Of a DNA stretch of 64,000 bases, positions 50,878 through 58,956 are shown piece after piece (the first letter of the stretch is position 1; each line of letters starts with the position of its first letter). The translations under genes were made by a program, and so were the position numbers. The DNA comes from Candidatus Villigracilis affinis (GTDB lineage: Bacteria; Chloroflexota; Anaerolineae; Anaerolineales; Villigracilaceae). The stretch covers positions 456,549 through 520,548 of the forward strand of contig JADKEA010000020.1 in assembly GCA_016718275.1 (NCBI GenBank), in the 5' to 3' direction. The notes beneath the pieces were generated by a model. It had not been told where the DNA came from and searched no databases. It was given only the letters and a program-made list of their open reading frames with translations.

Positions 50878-50905
50878 CGCCGCCAGAAAGTAGGCGGCGT
50901 TTTTT
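50878..50905 (+). terminator. Intrinsic terminator after the SulP pair
   Basis: CGCCGCC (50878-50884) and GGCGGCG (50893-50899), 8-base loop, then TTTTTT. Confidence 0.9.
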
Positions 50906-50960
50906 GAGGCGCTGATCTGAAAGATTAGCAAATCCCAACACGTCCTCATGAAGGCAAATA

Positions 50961-50992
50961 ACCTTCAACTTGCAACTTTCAAACCTTCAAAC
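50961..50992. repeat. Heptanucleotide CCTTCAA-type repeat before tatD
   Basis: ACCTTCAACT-TGCAACTTTC-AAACCTTCAAAC: seven-base periodic CTTCAA units, like those inside the GH94 gene (19441-19501). It forms an in-frame N-terminal extension of tatD if ATG 50948 is used. Confidence 0.7.
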
Positions 50993-51001
50993 CCGCCCTC
51001 C

Positions 51002-51823
51002 ATGCAACTCACCGACACGCACTGCCACCTCGATTATCACAAATTCAACCCTGATCGCGCGGAAGTTATCCAGCGCGCGAATGATACGGGGTTGATTCGG
51101 CTGCTCGTACCCGGACTCCACCACAGGTCCAGCAAAGATGCGGTGCAGTTGGCAGAGTCAAATCCCAGCGTGTATGCGGCGGTCGGGTTTCATCCCACTG
51201 ACTTGGATGAATTCACAGAAAAGACCTTCGAAAAAGTGAAGGATTTGGCGCATCATCCGAAAGTGGTCGCCATCGGTGAAATTGGAATCGATTATTACTG
51301 GGTGAAGGAAAGCGAAAAACGGGCGATCCAACGCGAGGTGCTCAAGCGGCAGTTGCAGTTCGCTCAGGAAGTGGGGAAGCCCGTGGTCATTCACATGCGC
51401 GAAGAAAGCGATGCGTGGACGGGGGATGCCTCGGTTGACCTGCTCGCGATTTTGAGCGAGTGGAAGAGCGGGCTGAGCGGTGCGCTCGCTGAACGGCCGG
51501 GCGTACTTCATTCTTTTAATGGCGATCTCGAAACCGCCCAAAAAGCGCTTGCGCTCAACTTTTACCTCGGAATCACAGGTCCGGTGACTTATAAAACTGC
51601 GGACAAAAAGCGCGAAATTATTGGACAAATTCCCCTTGACAGAATCCTCATCGAAACTGACTCGCCTTTTCTCTCCCCGGTGCCGCATCGCGGCGAACGC
51701 AATGAACCTGCCTATGTTCGTCATATTGCTGATAAAATTGCAGAAATCCATTTAAAAAGCCCTGCGGAGATCGCCAGCATTACAACCGCCAATGCGGCAC
51801 GGCTCTTTGCATGGGGAGACTGA
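51002..51823 (+). CDS. TatD family metal-dependent DNase
   Basis: A 273-residue TIM-barrel hydrolase. DTHCHLDYH at the start carries the H-x-H metal pair, VVAIGEIGIDYYW the Glu, VVIHMREES the third His, and ETDSPFLSP the late Asp. TatD-family proteins are 3'-5' DNases, or amidohydrolase-like enzymes of unknown use. The start at 51002 (MQLTDTHCH) matches the family; ATG 50948 would translate the heptad repeat. No clear Shine-Dalgarno is present at either. The stop is followed after one base by the TTG start of the polyprenyl synthase. Confidence 0.93.
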   Translation: MQLTDTHCHLDYHKFNPDRAEVIQRANDTGLIRLLVPGLHHRSSKDAVQLAESNPSVYAAVGFHPTDLDEFTEKTFEKVKDLAHHPKVVAIGEIGIDYYWVKESEKRAIQREVLKRQLQFAQEVGKPVVIHMREESDAWTGDASVDLLAILSEWKSGLSGALAERPGVLHSFNGDLETAQKALALNFYLGITGPVTYKTADKKREIIGQIPLDRILIETDSPFLSPVPHRGERNEPAYVRHIADKIAEIHLKSPAEIASITTANAARLFAWGD

Positions 51824-51824
51824 T

Positions 51825-52790
51825 TTGAACGCAGTAACTTTTCTCTCACCAGTAACACAGGAAATCAAACTCGTTGAAGAACGAATGCGGATGCAGGCGG
51901 ATGAAAGCCATCCCGATTTGCGCGCCGCATTGGAGCATTTGCTTGCGGCAGGCGGAAAACGAGTCCGACCCACCCTTGGCCTGCTCGTCGGAAACATGCT
52001 GAATGCACCCCTCGACAAACTCGTCACCCTCGGTGCGGCAGTTGAACTTCTGCACACCGCCACCCTCGTCCACGATGACTTGATCGACGGCGCTTTGCTC
52101 CGCAGAGGCATGCCCACCTTGAATGCGCGCTGGTCGCCGCCCGCCACTGTGCTGACGGGTGACTTCCTGTTTGCGCGCGCCGCCAAACTCGCCGCCGAAG
52201 CCGATCATTTGGCATTGATGAAATTATTTTCTGAAACGCTTGCGATCATTGTCAATGGTGAGCTTACGCAAATGTTCACCTCGCGCGGGTTGATCAGCCG
52301 CGATAATTATTACAAGCGCATTTACGCCAAGACCGCGTCGTTATTTGAAATGACCTCGCGCGCCTCGGCCATGGTCAGCCCCGTGGATGACGGCATGATC
52401 GAATCCATGCGCGATTTCGGATATCAAGTCGGCATGGCCTTCCAGATCGTGGATGACATCCTCGACTTCAACGGGGAACAGGCTGCCGTGGGTAAACCCC
52501 TCGGCTCTGACCTTCATAACGGGCTGGTCACGCTCCCAGCCATTTTCTACGCTGAAGCCAATCCCGACGACGCCGATGTCCTCTCCCTGCCCAATGGCGG
52601 TTGGACCAACACCGAGAACATGACCCGCCTCGTGGAAAATATCCGCGCGAGCAATTCATCGCGCCTCGCCATGCACGAAGCCGAGCGCCACGTGGACCGC
52701 GCCCTCGCGATTTTGGCGACACTGGAAAATTGCGCTGAACGTGAAGCGCTGGAAAACCTCGCAAAATATATTGTGGATAGAAAAGTTTAG
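51825..52790 (+). CDS. Polyprenyl diphosphate synthase (trans-type), TTG start
   Basis: A 321-residue prenyltransferase that condenses IPP with allylic diphosphates. The first Asp-rich motif is VHDDLIDGALLRRG, the second is FQIVDDILDFNGE; GGKRVRPTL is also typical. GGGGAG at six bases makes TTG 51825 the likely start (MNAVTFLSPV). The ATG at 51792 lies inside tatD and has no site. It belongs to the tatD operon. Products could be octaprenyl to undecaprenyl-length chains, for quinones or the lipid carrier also used by UppP. Confidence 0.93.
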   Translation: MNAVTFLSPVTQEIKLVEERMRMQADESHPDLRAALEHLLAAGGKRVRPTLGLLVGNMLNAPLDKLVTLGAAVELLHTATLVHDDLIDGALLRRGMPTLNARWSPPATVLTGDFLFARAAKLAAEADHLALMKLFSETLAIIVNGELTQMFTSRGLISRDNYYKRIYAKTASLFEMTSRASAMVSPVDDGMIESMRDFGYQVGMAFQIVDDILDFNGEQAAVGKPLGSDLHNGLVTLPAIFYAEANPDDADVLSLPNGGWTNTENMTRLVENIRASNSSRLAMHEAERHVDRALAILATLENCAEREALENLAKYIVDRKV

Positions 52791-52791
52791 G

Positions 52792-52905
52792 TAGAGAATA
52801 GTAAGTAGAGAGCAGTAGAATCAGTGAACAGTGATCAATAACCAGTTTACCCTTTGCCAGACTCCTACTACTTTCTTTTTCATCCTTCATCATTCATCCT
52901 TCTCC
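52792..52905. repeat. Low-complexity intergenic sequence, heptad-like repeats
   Basis: Tracts of GTAAGTAGAGAGCAGTAGAA and GTGAACAGTGATCA, then TTCATCCTTCATCATTCATCC. Seven-base periodicity is visible. It separates the polyprenyl synthase from the DUF177 gene. No gene seen. Confidence 0.6.
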
Positions 52906-52918
52906 ATTTCCCACTCCC

Positions 52919-53428
52919 ATGCCTAGTTCCAAAAAACCTTTCCGCATTAACGTTGGCTTTATCATTTACGAGGAAGTCGGTAATAACTACGACTTTCCCT
53001 TTGAATTCGACAAGATCGTCCTCGGCGATGACCTTGAATTGCGCAACTTTGATGGTATTGTCAATGTCGGCAAAACCCCGCAGGGACTCGTGGTGCAGGC
53101 AGATTTCTCCGCTGAAACCACGCTCGGCTGTGTGCGCTGTCTCAGCGACTTCGACCATGAATTGGATTGGTCGTTCACCGAGTTATACGCCTTCGACAAA
53201 CGCTCCGAAACAGAATCCGCGCTGATTCTGCCCGAGGATGCCCATATTGACCTTGGCGAATTGCTGCGCGAGTATGCCCTGCTCGAAGTGCCCATCAGCC
53301 CGATCTGCAAACCCAATTGCAAAGGCCTGTGCACCGAATGCGGCCAGAACTTGAATGAAAAAGACTGCGGCCATCGTGAAGACCTGTCCGATTCGCCGTT
53401 TGCGAAGTTAAAGGATTTGCTCAAGTAA
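52919..53428 (+). CDS. DUF177/YceD family protein
   Basis: A 169-residue member of the YceD/DUF177 family, linked to 23S rRNA and ribosomal protein L32. The core LGCVRCLSDFDHELDWSFTELY has the C-x-x-C pair, and the tail PICKPNCKGLCTECGQNLNEKDCGH makes a second cysteine cluster, likely a Zn ribbon. In many bacteria the next gene is rpmF; here it is not, and a repeat element follows instead. Translation may start at 52919 (MPSSKKPFRINVG). No good Shine-Dalgarno is seen. Confidence 0.9.
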   Translation: MPSSKKPFRINVGFIIYEEVGNNYDFPFEFDKIVLGDDLELRNFDGIVNVGKTPQGLVVQADFSAETTLGCVRCLSDFDHELDWSFTELYAFDKRSETESALILPEDAHIDLGELLREYALLEVPISPICKPNCKGLCTECGQNLNEKDCGHREDLSDSPFAKLKDLLK

Positions 53429-53437
53429 AAATGGATT

Positions 53438-53584
53438 AGACCTCTTGCATAAGTCACAATACAATTGTGTGAAAAACCTTTTGAAACACTGAGACACGAA
53501 GACGCAGAGGAAGACCAATTAAGAACTCCGCGTGCACTGCCTCAGTGTCTCCGTGGTAAAAAACTTAACTTTCGCAAAAGGTCT
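53438..53584. mobile_element. MITE-like element of 147 bp with imperfect terminal repeats
   Basis: AGACCTCTTGCATAAGT (53438-53454) matches the reverse complement of 53567-53584 at 14 of 17 positions. Inside are CACTGAGACACGAAG and a partly complementary CTCAGTGTCTCCGTGG, so the element folds. It has no ORF. It lies where rpmF is often found after DUF177. No target-site duplication could be named with certainty. Confidence 0.6.
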
Positions 53585-53591
53585 ATTAATG

Positions 53592-53624
53592 AAATGACAG
53601 TCACATTCAAGGTGACTGTCATTT
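53592..53624 (+). repeat. Perfect 13-bp hairpin before the GT87-like gene
   Basis: AAATGACAGTCAC (53592-53604) and GTGACTGTCATTT (53612-53624), loop ATTCAAG. It lies 10 bases before the ATG at 53635 and directly after the MITE-like element. It could act as a terminator for the MITE side or as a regulatory hairpin. Confidence 0.65.
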
Positions 53625-53634
53625 ATAGAAAATA

Positions 53635-54840
53635 ATGAAACCATCCATTCAAAAAACACTTGGTCTTATCGTTACATTGAGTTTGATCGGGGGCATGATC
53701 TTCTTACGCGCACGGCTCAGTTACAACACCTTTGATTTTCAAAACTCGAATTTCACCTTCTTTTGGCTTTCGGGGCGAATGCTGATCGATGGCGAAAACC
53801 CATACGACGAAAAACAATATCTGGCAGGCCATGAGACGTACGGAATCAAATGGCAGCCCAACCGAATATTTCCATATCCTTTGCCATTGGCGATCTTCTT
53901 CATTCCGCTGGGTTTTCTTTCGCTGCCAGTGGCCTATATCACATGGCAGGTCATCACACTATTGATCGTCGCTGCTACGATATTTTTATTGCTTGCACAT
54001 TGGGAGGAATCTGCACAGCGTCTGTTGCTGGTTCCCATTTTTGCGGCGATGTTTTTCTTTGGGCCGATGTATCTCACCCTGCACACGGGTTCGGTCGGTG
54101 CGATTGCGTTGCTGGCACTCTTGGCGGCGATCCTTTTGCTGGAGAAAGACAAGTCCATGCTGGCGGGTATCGTTCTTTCATTAACGATGCTCAAACCCCC
54201 GCAGGGAATCACCATTCTTTTGCTGGCAGGCATCTGGTTTCTGGCACGGCGCGATTGGAAAGCCATTTACGGCGTGGCGATCGGCGGAATTGCATTGCTG
54301 CTCATTGGGATGATTCAAGACCCGTTGTGGGTGGTCAAATTCCGCGGCGCGAGCGAAGCGGTGATGGATCGGACTCAGGGAGTCCACTCGAATGTGTGGG
54401 CTTTTGCGTACCTTGCCTGTAATGGGAATTCGCCATGCTGGCCGCTTCTGGGCGGGACCTTGAGTTTGATCCTGCTTGGGCTGGCTGGATTCTTCCTTTG
54501 GCAGAATCAGGCTAAATTGTCCGCGTGGGAGGCGTTTAATGTCATCATCCCGATCGGCTTTGTCAGCACGATCTATCTCTGGGCGTATGACCAGATTCCG
54601 TATCTCATTCCCATTGTGTGGATCATCGGCACGCTGGTGCAAAAATCGCGCAGTTTCATTTACGCATTCCTCTTTTTGATCGTGTTGGTGCTGTTCTCGC
54701 TGTTCGCGTTGTTGCAGCAGGCTTCGACAGACAAGGATCTGTGGAGCCTGGGGACGACGCTCATCGTGCTTGGGTCTCTTTGGGTGGTCTCGCGCATGAA
54801 ACAAAAACCGCCCATTGACAAACCATCTTCCACGGCCTAA
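53635..54840 (+). CDS. GT87-like (DUF2029) membrane glycosyltransferase
   Basis: A 401-residue protein with about ten helices. The FFWLSGRMLIDGENPYDEKQY stretch in the first outside loop and YPLPLAIFFIPLGFLSLPVAYITW match the GT87/DUF2029 family, which uses polyprenyl-phosphate mannose or similar donors. No recognisable ribosome-binding site. The stop codon overlaps the -10 box of the metG leader promoter, so the 3' end of this gene holds the metG promoter. Function is inferred from family. Confidence 0.78.
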   Translation: MKPSIQKTLGLIVTLSLIGGMIFLRARLSYNTFDFQNSNFTFFWLSGRMLIDGENPYDEKQYLAGHETYGIKWQPNRIFPYPLPLAIFFIPLGFLSLPVAYITWQVITLLIVAATIFLLLAHWEESAQRLLLVPIFAAMFFFGPMYLTLHTGSVGAIALLALLAAILLLEKDKSMLAGIVLSLTMLKPPQGITILLLAGIWFLARRDWKAIYGVAIGGIALLLIGMIQDPLWVVKFRGASEAVMDRTQGVHSNVWAFAYLACNGNSPCWPLLGGTLSLILLGLAGFFLWQNQAKLSAWEAFNVIIPIGFVSTIYLWAYDQIPYLIPIVWIIGTLVQKSRSFIYAFLFLIVLVLFSLFALLQQASTDKDLWSLGTTLIVLGSLWVVSRMKQKPPIDKPSSTA

Positions 54841-54843
54841 AAT
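54815..54843 (+). promoter_or_regulatory. Strong promoter of the metG leader
   Basis: TTGACA (54815-54820, consensus -35), 17-base spacer, TAAAAT (54838-54843). It overlaps the end of the GT87-like gene (its TAA is part of the -10). Transcription should start at about 54850-54851, at the leader ATG. Confidence 0.85.
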
Positions 54844-54850
54844 ACGGCTC

Positions 54851-54943
54851 ATGAAATTCAGACCTGAATTCCCAATGGTGACAATGACCATGGCCATGCG
54901 AATGCAAATGGAGATGTTTTGCCGCGAGTGGAAAGCACGTTAG
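54851..54943 (+). CDS. Met-rich leader peptide of metG
   Basis: A 30-codon ORF, too short for routine calling. It begins MKFRPEFP and residues 9-22 read MVTMTMAMRMQMEM; it ends FCREWKAR then TAG. Met is at 1, 9, 12, 14, 16, 18, 20 and 22, so eight of thirty codons. ATG lies seven bases after the -10 box, so translation would start on a leaderless mRNA. Position, Met density, the following terminator and the next gene (methionyl-tRNA synthetase) all fit a classical attenuation leader: shortage of Met-tRNA stalls the ribosome in the Met run. Confidence 0.85.
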   Translation: MKFRPEFPMVTMTMAMRMQMEMFCREWKAR

Positions 54944-54975
54944 GTCTGTATACCTGAACGAAAACGGGCTGTCCA
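54929..54975 (+). promoter_or_regulatory. Predicted antiterminator of the metG attenuator
   Basis: TGGAAAGCACGTT (54929-54941, the last leader codons) can pair with AACGGGCTGTCCA (54963-54975), 11 of 13 positions with two A-G mismatches. The second strand is the 5' arm of the terminator, so the two structures exclude each other. A ribosome reaching the leader stop covers 54929-54941 and lets the terminator form. Confidence 0.75.
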
Positions 54976-54995
54976 TTTTGCGGACGGCCTTTTTT
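54967..54995 (+). terminator. Intrinsic terminator in the metG leader (attenuator)
   Basis: GGCTGTCC (54967-54974) pairs with GGACGGCC (54982-54989) with one G-T, 7-base loop, then TTTTTT (54990-54995). It lies 23 bases after the leader stop and 87 bases before metG. Confidence 0.9.
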
Positions 54996-55082
54996 ATTGC
55001 AAATTACAAATTAGGAAATTGTATGAGACACTTATGTGTCCCAATCCCATTCCTAATCACCTAATTCCTTATGGAGTATCTT

Positions 55083-56879
55083 ATGTCTGAAAACATCCTG
55101 ATCGCAGTTGCCTGGCCTTATGCCAATGCTGAAATCCATGTAGGGAACCTGACAGGGTCACACCTGCCCGGTGACATTGCCGCGCGTTATCATCGTTTGA
55201 AGGGGAACAAGGTGCTGATGATCACCGGCACCGACTCGCACGGCACGCCCGTCACCATGAGTGCGGATAAACTCGGCAAGCCCGTAGAGGAAGTGTACAA
55301 GTCCTATCACGAAGGCTTCATTGAGCTGTTCCAGAAGATCGGCATTTCGTACGACCTGTACACGACCACGCACAGCGAGAATCATTTCAAGGTTTCGCAG
55401 ACCATCTTTTTAGCGTTGCAGAAAAACGGATTCCTGTTCAAAAAGACCGAGCCGCAGTGGTTTTCGCCCGGGTTGAATCGCTTCCTGCCTGACCGCTACA
55501 TCGAAGGCACTTGCTACATCTGCGGCACGGAAGGCGCGCGCTCTGACCAATGCGATGCCTGCGGCAACGTGCTTGACCCGACCAAACTCGTCAGCCCGAA
55601 GTCGAAGGTGGAGGGTGATACGTCGTCACCTGAGTTGCGCGACACCGAGCATTTTTACATTGACCTTTCGAAGCTTGAGCCCGATGTTGTGAAATATCTC
55701 AAAGACCGCGCCGACCACATGCGCGATACCGTGTTGGGTGAGTCCCTGCGCAAGGTGGAAGCCGAAGGGCTCAAGCCGCGTGCCATCACCCGTGACCTCG
55801 ATTGGGGCATCCCTGTCCCTGTGGATGAAGCGGGTTGGGACACGAAGAAACTCTATGTGTGGTTCGAGGCCGTCATCGGGTATCTCTCTGCTCCCATTGA
55901 GTGGAGTCAGGTATCGGGTAATGGCGAAGCGTGGCGCGATTGGTGGACGAATCCAAACGCGAAGCAATTCCATTTCATTGGCAAGGACAATATCTTCTTC
56001 CACACATCGCTCTGGCCCGCTGAATTGATGGGCGTCGGCAGTGCATTTATGGAGCTGTTCGCGGGCGAGGAAGTCCCGCTGATTTTGCCGTACGATGTGC
56101 CTGCCAATCAATTCATGAATCTCGAAGGCAAGAAGATCAGCGGTTCGCGCAGTTGGGCGGTGTGGGGACGCGATGCGCTCACACGCTTCGACCCTGATGC
56201 CATCCGCTATTACTTGACCATCAACATGCCCGAAACCAAAGACAGCGATTGGGATTGGGCTGAGTTTGTGGCGCGCAACAACAACGAGTTGGTCGCCACG
56301 TGGGGCAACCTTGCGAATCGCGTGCTGGCTTTCTGTTATAAGAATTGGGAAGGCCAGGTGCCTGATGTGGATTTGAGCACGCTTCGCCCCGCGGACCTTG
56401 AACTGCTCGCCGTCATCGAAAACGGATTCAACACTGTGGGCGCGGAACTCGAAGCCGTACACCTGCGTTCGGCGGTGGGCGAAGCGATGAAACTCGCCAC
56501 CGTGGTCAACCAATATCTCGATGTCAATGCGCCGTGGTCTGCCATCAAAGTGGACAAGGCCGAAGCGGGCAAGACCATCTACACCGCGCTCAAAGCCATC
56601 GACTCGCTCAAGGTCATCTTCGCGCCGTTCCTGCCGTTTACCAGCGAAAAACTGCATGGCTTCTTCAATTACGAGACTCCGCTGTTCGGCGAGCAATACA
56701 CCGAAGAGGTAAGTGACTCGTTGGGCACGCACACGGTGTTGCGCTATAAACCTGTCGAAGGTTTGCAATGGAAACCCAGCGAGTTACAGCCTGGGAAGAA
56801 GTTGAATCAGCCCGGTCCGCTGTTTAAGAAGTTGGAGATTGAAGTGATTGATGTGGAGCGGGGAAGGTTAGGCAAATGA
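55083..56879 (+). CDS. metG: Methionyl-tRNA synthetase
   Basis: A 598-residue class I synthetase charging tRNA-Met (initiator and elongator). The HIGH-type motif is ANAEIHVGN (14-22); the KMSKS loop is K-I-S-G-S (351-355), a known variant. The zinc knuckle has C144, C147, C157 and C160 (CYICG and CDAC). The anticodon-binding domain follows (about 400-560, WGNLANRVLAFCYKNW). There is no C-terminal EMAP/OB domain. The start at 55083 has GGAG six bases upstream, ATG 55071 does not. Its 5' leader of about 233 bases holds the Met-rich leader peptide and terminator. Confidence 0.97.
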   Translation: MSENILIAVAWPYANAEIHVGNLTGSHLPGDIAARYHRLKGNKVLMITGTDSHGTPVTMSADKLGKPVEEVYKSYHEGFIELFQKIGISYDLYTTTHSENHFKVSQTIFLALQKNGFLFKKTEPQWFSPGLNRFLPDRYIEGTCYICGTEGARSDQCDACGNVLDPTKLVSPKSKVEGDTSSPELRDTEHFYIDLSKLEPDVVKYLKDRADHMRDTVLGESLRKVEAEGLKPRAITRDLDWGIPVPVDEAGWDTKKLYVWFEAVIGYLSAPIEWSQVSGNGEAWRDWWTNPNAKQFHFIGKDNIFFHTSLWPAELMGVGSAFMELFAGEEVPLILPYDVPANQFMNLEGKKISGSRSWAVWGRDALTRFDPDAIRYYLTINMPETKDSDWDWAEFVARNNNELVATWGNLANRVLAFCYKNWEGQVPDVDLSTLRPADLELLAVIENGFNTVGAELEAVHLRSAVGEAMKLATVVNQYLDVNAPWSAIKVDKAEAGKTIYTALKAIDSLKVIFAPFLPFTSEKLHGFFNYETPLFGEQYTEEVSDSLGTHTVLRYKPVEGLQWKPSELQPGKKLNQPGPLFKKLEIEVIDVERGRLGK

Positions 56880-56881
56880 AC

Positions 56882-56918
56882 AAAAAATCGGATGTCATCT
56901 TGACATCCGATTTTTTTT
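56882..56918 (+). terminator. Intrinsic terminator after metG
   Basis: AAAAAATCGGATGTCA (56882-56897) pairs with TGACATCCGATTTTTT with a 3-base loop, and the T-tract follows. Starts 3 bases after the stop. Confidence 0.95.
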
Positions 56919-57024
56919 GTTAAATTTCTTGCGAGGGGCGGCAGAGAAAGACGCGGAGTTTTCGGGTTTCGGTCATTGGGGAGGTCCCAGTTCCTTGTGA
57001 TGGTCAAATTATACGGCAGAGAGG

Positions 57025-57112
57025 GTGCGTCGCACCAGACTTAATTGGATTCTGCTTATCCGTAGATTTATTTCATTAATGAGAAAGAATCTACCCGTCT
57101 GGTGCGACGCAC
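57025..57112. repeat. Long cruciform-forming inverted repeat
   Basis: GTGCGTCGCACCAGAC (57025-57040) and GTCTGGTGCGACGCAC (57097-57112) are perfectly complementary. Inside, GTAGATT (57062-57068) pairs with AATCTAC (57087-57093). The spacer is about 56 bases without ORF. It lies 6 bases after the stop of the LysM lipoprotein gene and may end that transcript, or be a mobile repeat. Confidence 0.8.
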
Positions 57113-57117
57113 TGAAT

Positions 57118-58956
57118 TTATTGCTTCGCGATCGTAATACTGGCAGGCTGCGATGGCGCTGCACCTCCGCCTGAGGCGATGACCATATGCGAGAGCGTGG
57201 GGACAGCGAGATCGGCATCGGTGATGGTGTAGGAGGCGCTGCAGGTGAGGGTGGCGCCGGGGAGGATGGTGGCGGTGGCGTCACCGCAGTTGATCGGGGT
57301 TGCACCGTGCAGTCCGCCGGTGATGGTGAATTGGGAGGGTCCCAAATTCACGCTGCCGCTGTTCTTGATGGCATATGTAAAAGTAATTATCTGACCAGCC
57401 TGCGTGTAGGTGAGCGGATTGGCGGCGATGGTCAGGGTCAGCAGTTTGGTGACTTTATTGATCGTGACGCTCGCAGCTTGTGACGGTCCCGCGCCTCCGC
57501 CTGATGCGGTGGCTTGATGTGAGATCGAATTGAGGGTCAGGTCTTCCTGGGTGATGACGTACGCAGATGTGCACGTGATTGTTGCGCCGGGGGCAATACT
57601 TGCGGCCGCATCGCCACAGTTCAACGGCGTGGCGCCGAGCAGTCCGCCGCTTACTGTGAACTGAGCAGGACCCAGATTCCCTGTTCCGCTGTTCTTGATG
57701 ACGTAGGTAAAGGTGATGACCTGCGCCGCCTGATCATAGGTCAGCGGGTTGGGTGTAATGGTCAACGTCAATGCCTTGGTTTGTGTTGGAGGAATCGTCA
57801 CGGTGCCTGCGGAATAATTGGGAATCCTGAGTTTGATGACACTTCCCGTTGAGGTCAGGCTGGTGGTTGCGTTCGCCAATTGCAAAACGGTGGGGTCGGC
57901 GCTGTATTTTTGGCCGAGGGTGGTCCAGGTATCTCCAGCTTGAAGTGTGTGAGAAACGAATGTGATGCAGGGCGGACCATAGAATTTGGAATAACCACCT
58001 GGATTATTCACGGTCAGGACTACCCCGGGCTTGATCTTGCTCGGGTCGGGAATCTTGTCTTTGTTATCTGCGGCCAATTTGTTGGGGTCGACTCCGTAGC
58101 AACGGGCGATCTGCCATATCCATTCACCTTCGATGACCGTGTGCGAACTGCTTGAGGCAGATGGAGTGACCGTGGTGGCGCTTTTCGTGACGGTGGCTCC
58201 CACAGGGGGCGATGTGGGAGCGCCGCCGCCAGCCGCGGTTGCATTGGTTGAAAGGGAGGCCACACCCATGTCAGCTTGAGTAGTTGTATAAGTGGCCGAG
58301 CAGGTTACAGTCGCGTTTGAAGCGAGGGTTGCAGTCGCCTCTCCGCAATTGATGGGAGTCGGAATGCCCGTGTCGGTCACTGTGAATTGAGCGGGTCCCA
58401 GCGTGGCCGCGCCGACATTTGTGATGACGTAGGTATACGTAATGGTCTGACCCGCGCGGTCATATGTTGTGGGGTTGGCGGTTTTGGTTAATTTCAGGAT
58501 CACAGGTGGAACGGTGGCGACCGTGGTGGTGGCTTGGTTGGAATTAACGTTGTTCACAGTGGCCATCGCTGTGGTGGTGACGGAGCCTCGATCGAGGTCA
58601 GCCTGTGTGATGGTGTAGGAGGATGTGCAAACGACCGTTTCTCCTGGATCGAGCGAGGCATCCAGATTGCCGACAGTGAGAATCTCGGGGCAGGTTGCGC
58701 CTGTCACAATGATAGGCCCGGGGGTGGATGCTGTGCCTGAGTTCTTGACGCTAAAAGTATATTTGATCACCTGTCCCACCGTATTGAATGGGACCGAGGT
58801 ATCTGCCAGCATGCCGAGTTCTATGGTCACAACAGCGGGGAGGGCGGGGGTGGCTTGCGCAACTGCTGCATCTGCGGCGCCGCCGGTGAGCGAACAGGAC
58901 GCCAGCAGTAATATGGCAGTTACAGAGCTTATGAACGAACGAATCAGTTTTGTCAT
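57118..58956 (-). CDS. Lipoprotein with DUF11/CARDB-like repeats and two LysM domains
   Basis: A 612-residue lipoprotein (MTKLIRSFISSVTAILLLASC, C21). Four DUF11-like beta-sandwich repeats, each with a 'TY-AGQxITFTYxIKNxG..NLGPxQF.. INCGxA.A.I.PGA.xTCxxxY.IT..D' pattern, start near residues 42, 154, 388 and 500. Between the second and third lie two LysM-like modules (about 272-318, SSHTVIEGEWIWQIARCYGVDPNKLA; and about 330-378, SHTLQAGDTWTTLGQKYSADPTVL). LysM binds peptidoglycan or chitin-like glycans. Odd features are the central place of LysM and that repeat 1 differs from the others. Surface display is likely. Confidence 0.88.
   Translation of the reverse strand: MTKLIRSFISSVTAILLLASCSLTGGAADAAVAQATPALPAVVTIELGMLADTSVPFNTVGQVIKYTFSVKNSGTASTPGPIIVTGATCPEILTVGNLDASLDPGETVVCTSSYTITQADLDRGSVTTTAMATVNNVNSNQATTTVATVPPVILKLTKTANPTTYDRAGQTITYTYVITNVGAATLGPAQFTVTDTGIPTPINCGEATATLASNATVTCSATYTTTQADMGVASLSTNATAAGGGAPTSPPVGATVTKSATTVTPSASSSSHTVIEGEWIWQIARCYGVDPNKLAADNKDKIPDPSKIKPGVVLTVNNPGGYSKFYGPPCITFVSHTLQAGDTWTTLGQKYSADPTVLQLANATTSLTSTGSVIKLRIPNYSAGTVTIPPTQTKALTLTITPNPLTYDQAAQVITFTYVIKNSGTGNLGPAQFTVSGGLLGATPLNCGDAAASIAPGATITCTSAYVITQEDLTLNSISHQATASGGGAGPSQAASVTINKVTKLLTLTIAANPLTYTQAGQIITFTYAIKNSGSVNLGPSQFTITGGLHGATPINCGDATATILPGATLTCSASYTITDADLAVPTLSHMVIASGGGAAPSQPASITIAKQ

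Noticed and set aside
54841..55082. T-box riboswitch or SAM riboswitch before metG
   Set aside because: No T-box core sequence and no SAM aptamer-like helices were seen; the Met-rich ORF with terminator explains the region better.
55626..56768. A 380-codon minus-strand frame inside metG
   Set aside because: It is fully opposite metG, rich in Arg and His as expected from GC-skewed antisense frames, with no domain seen.
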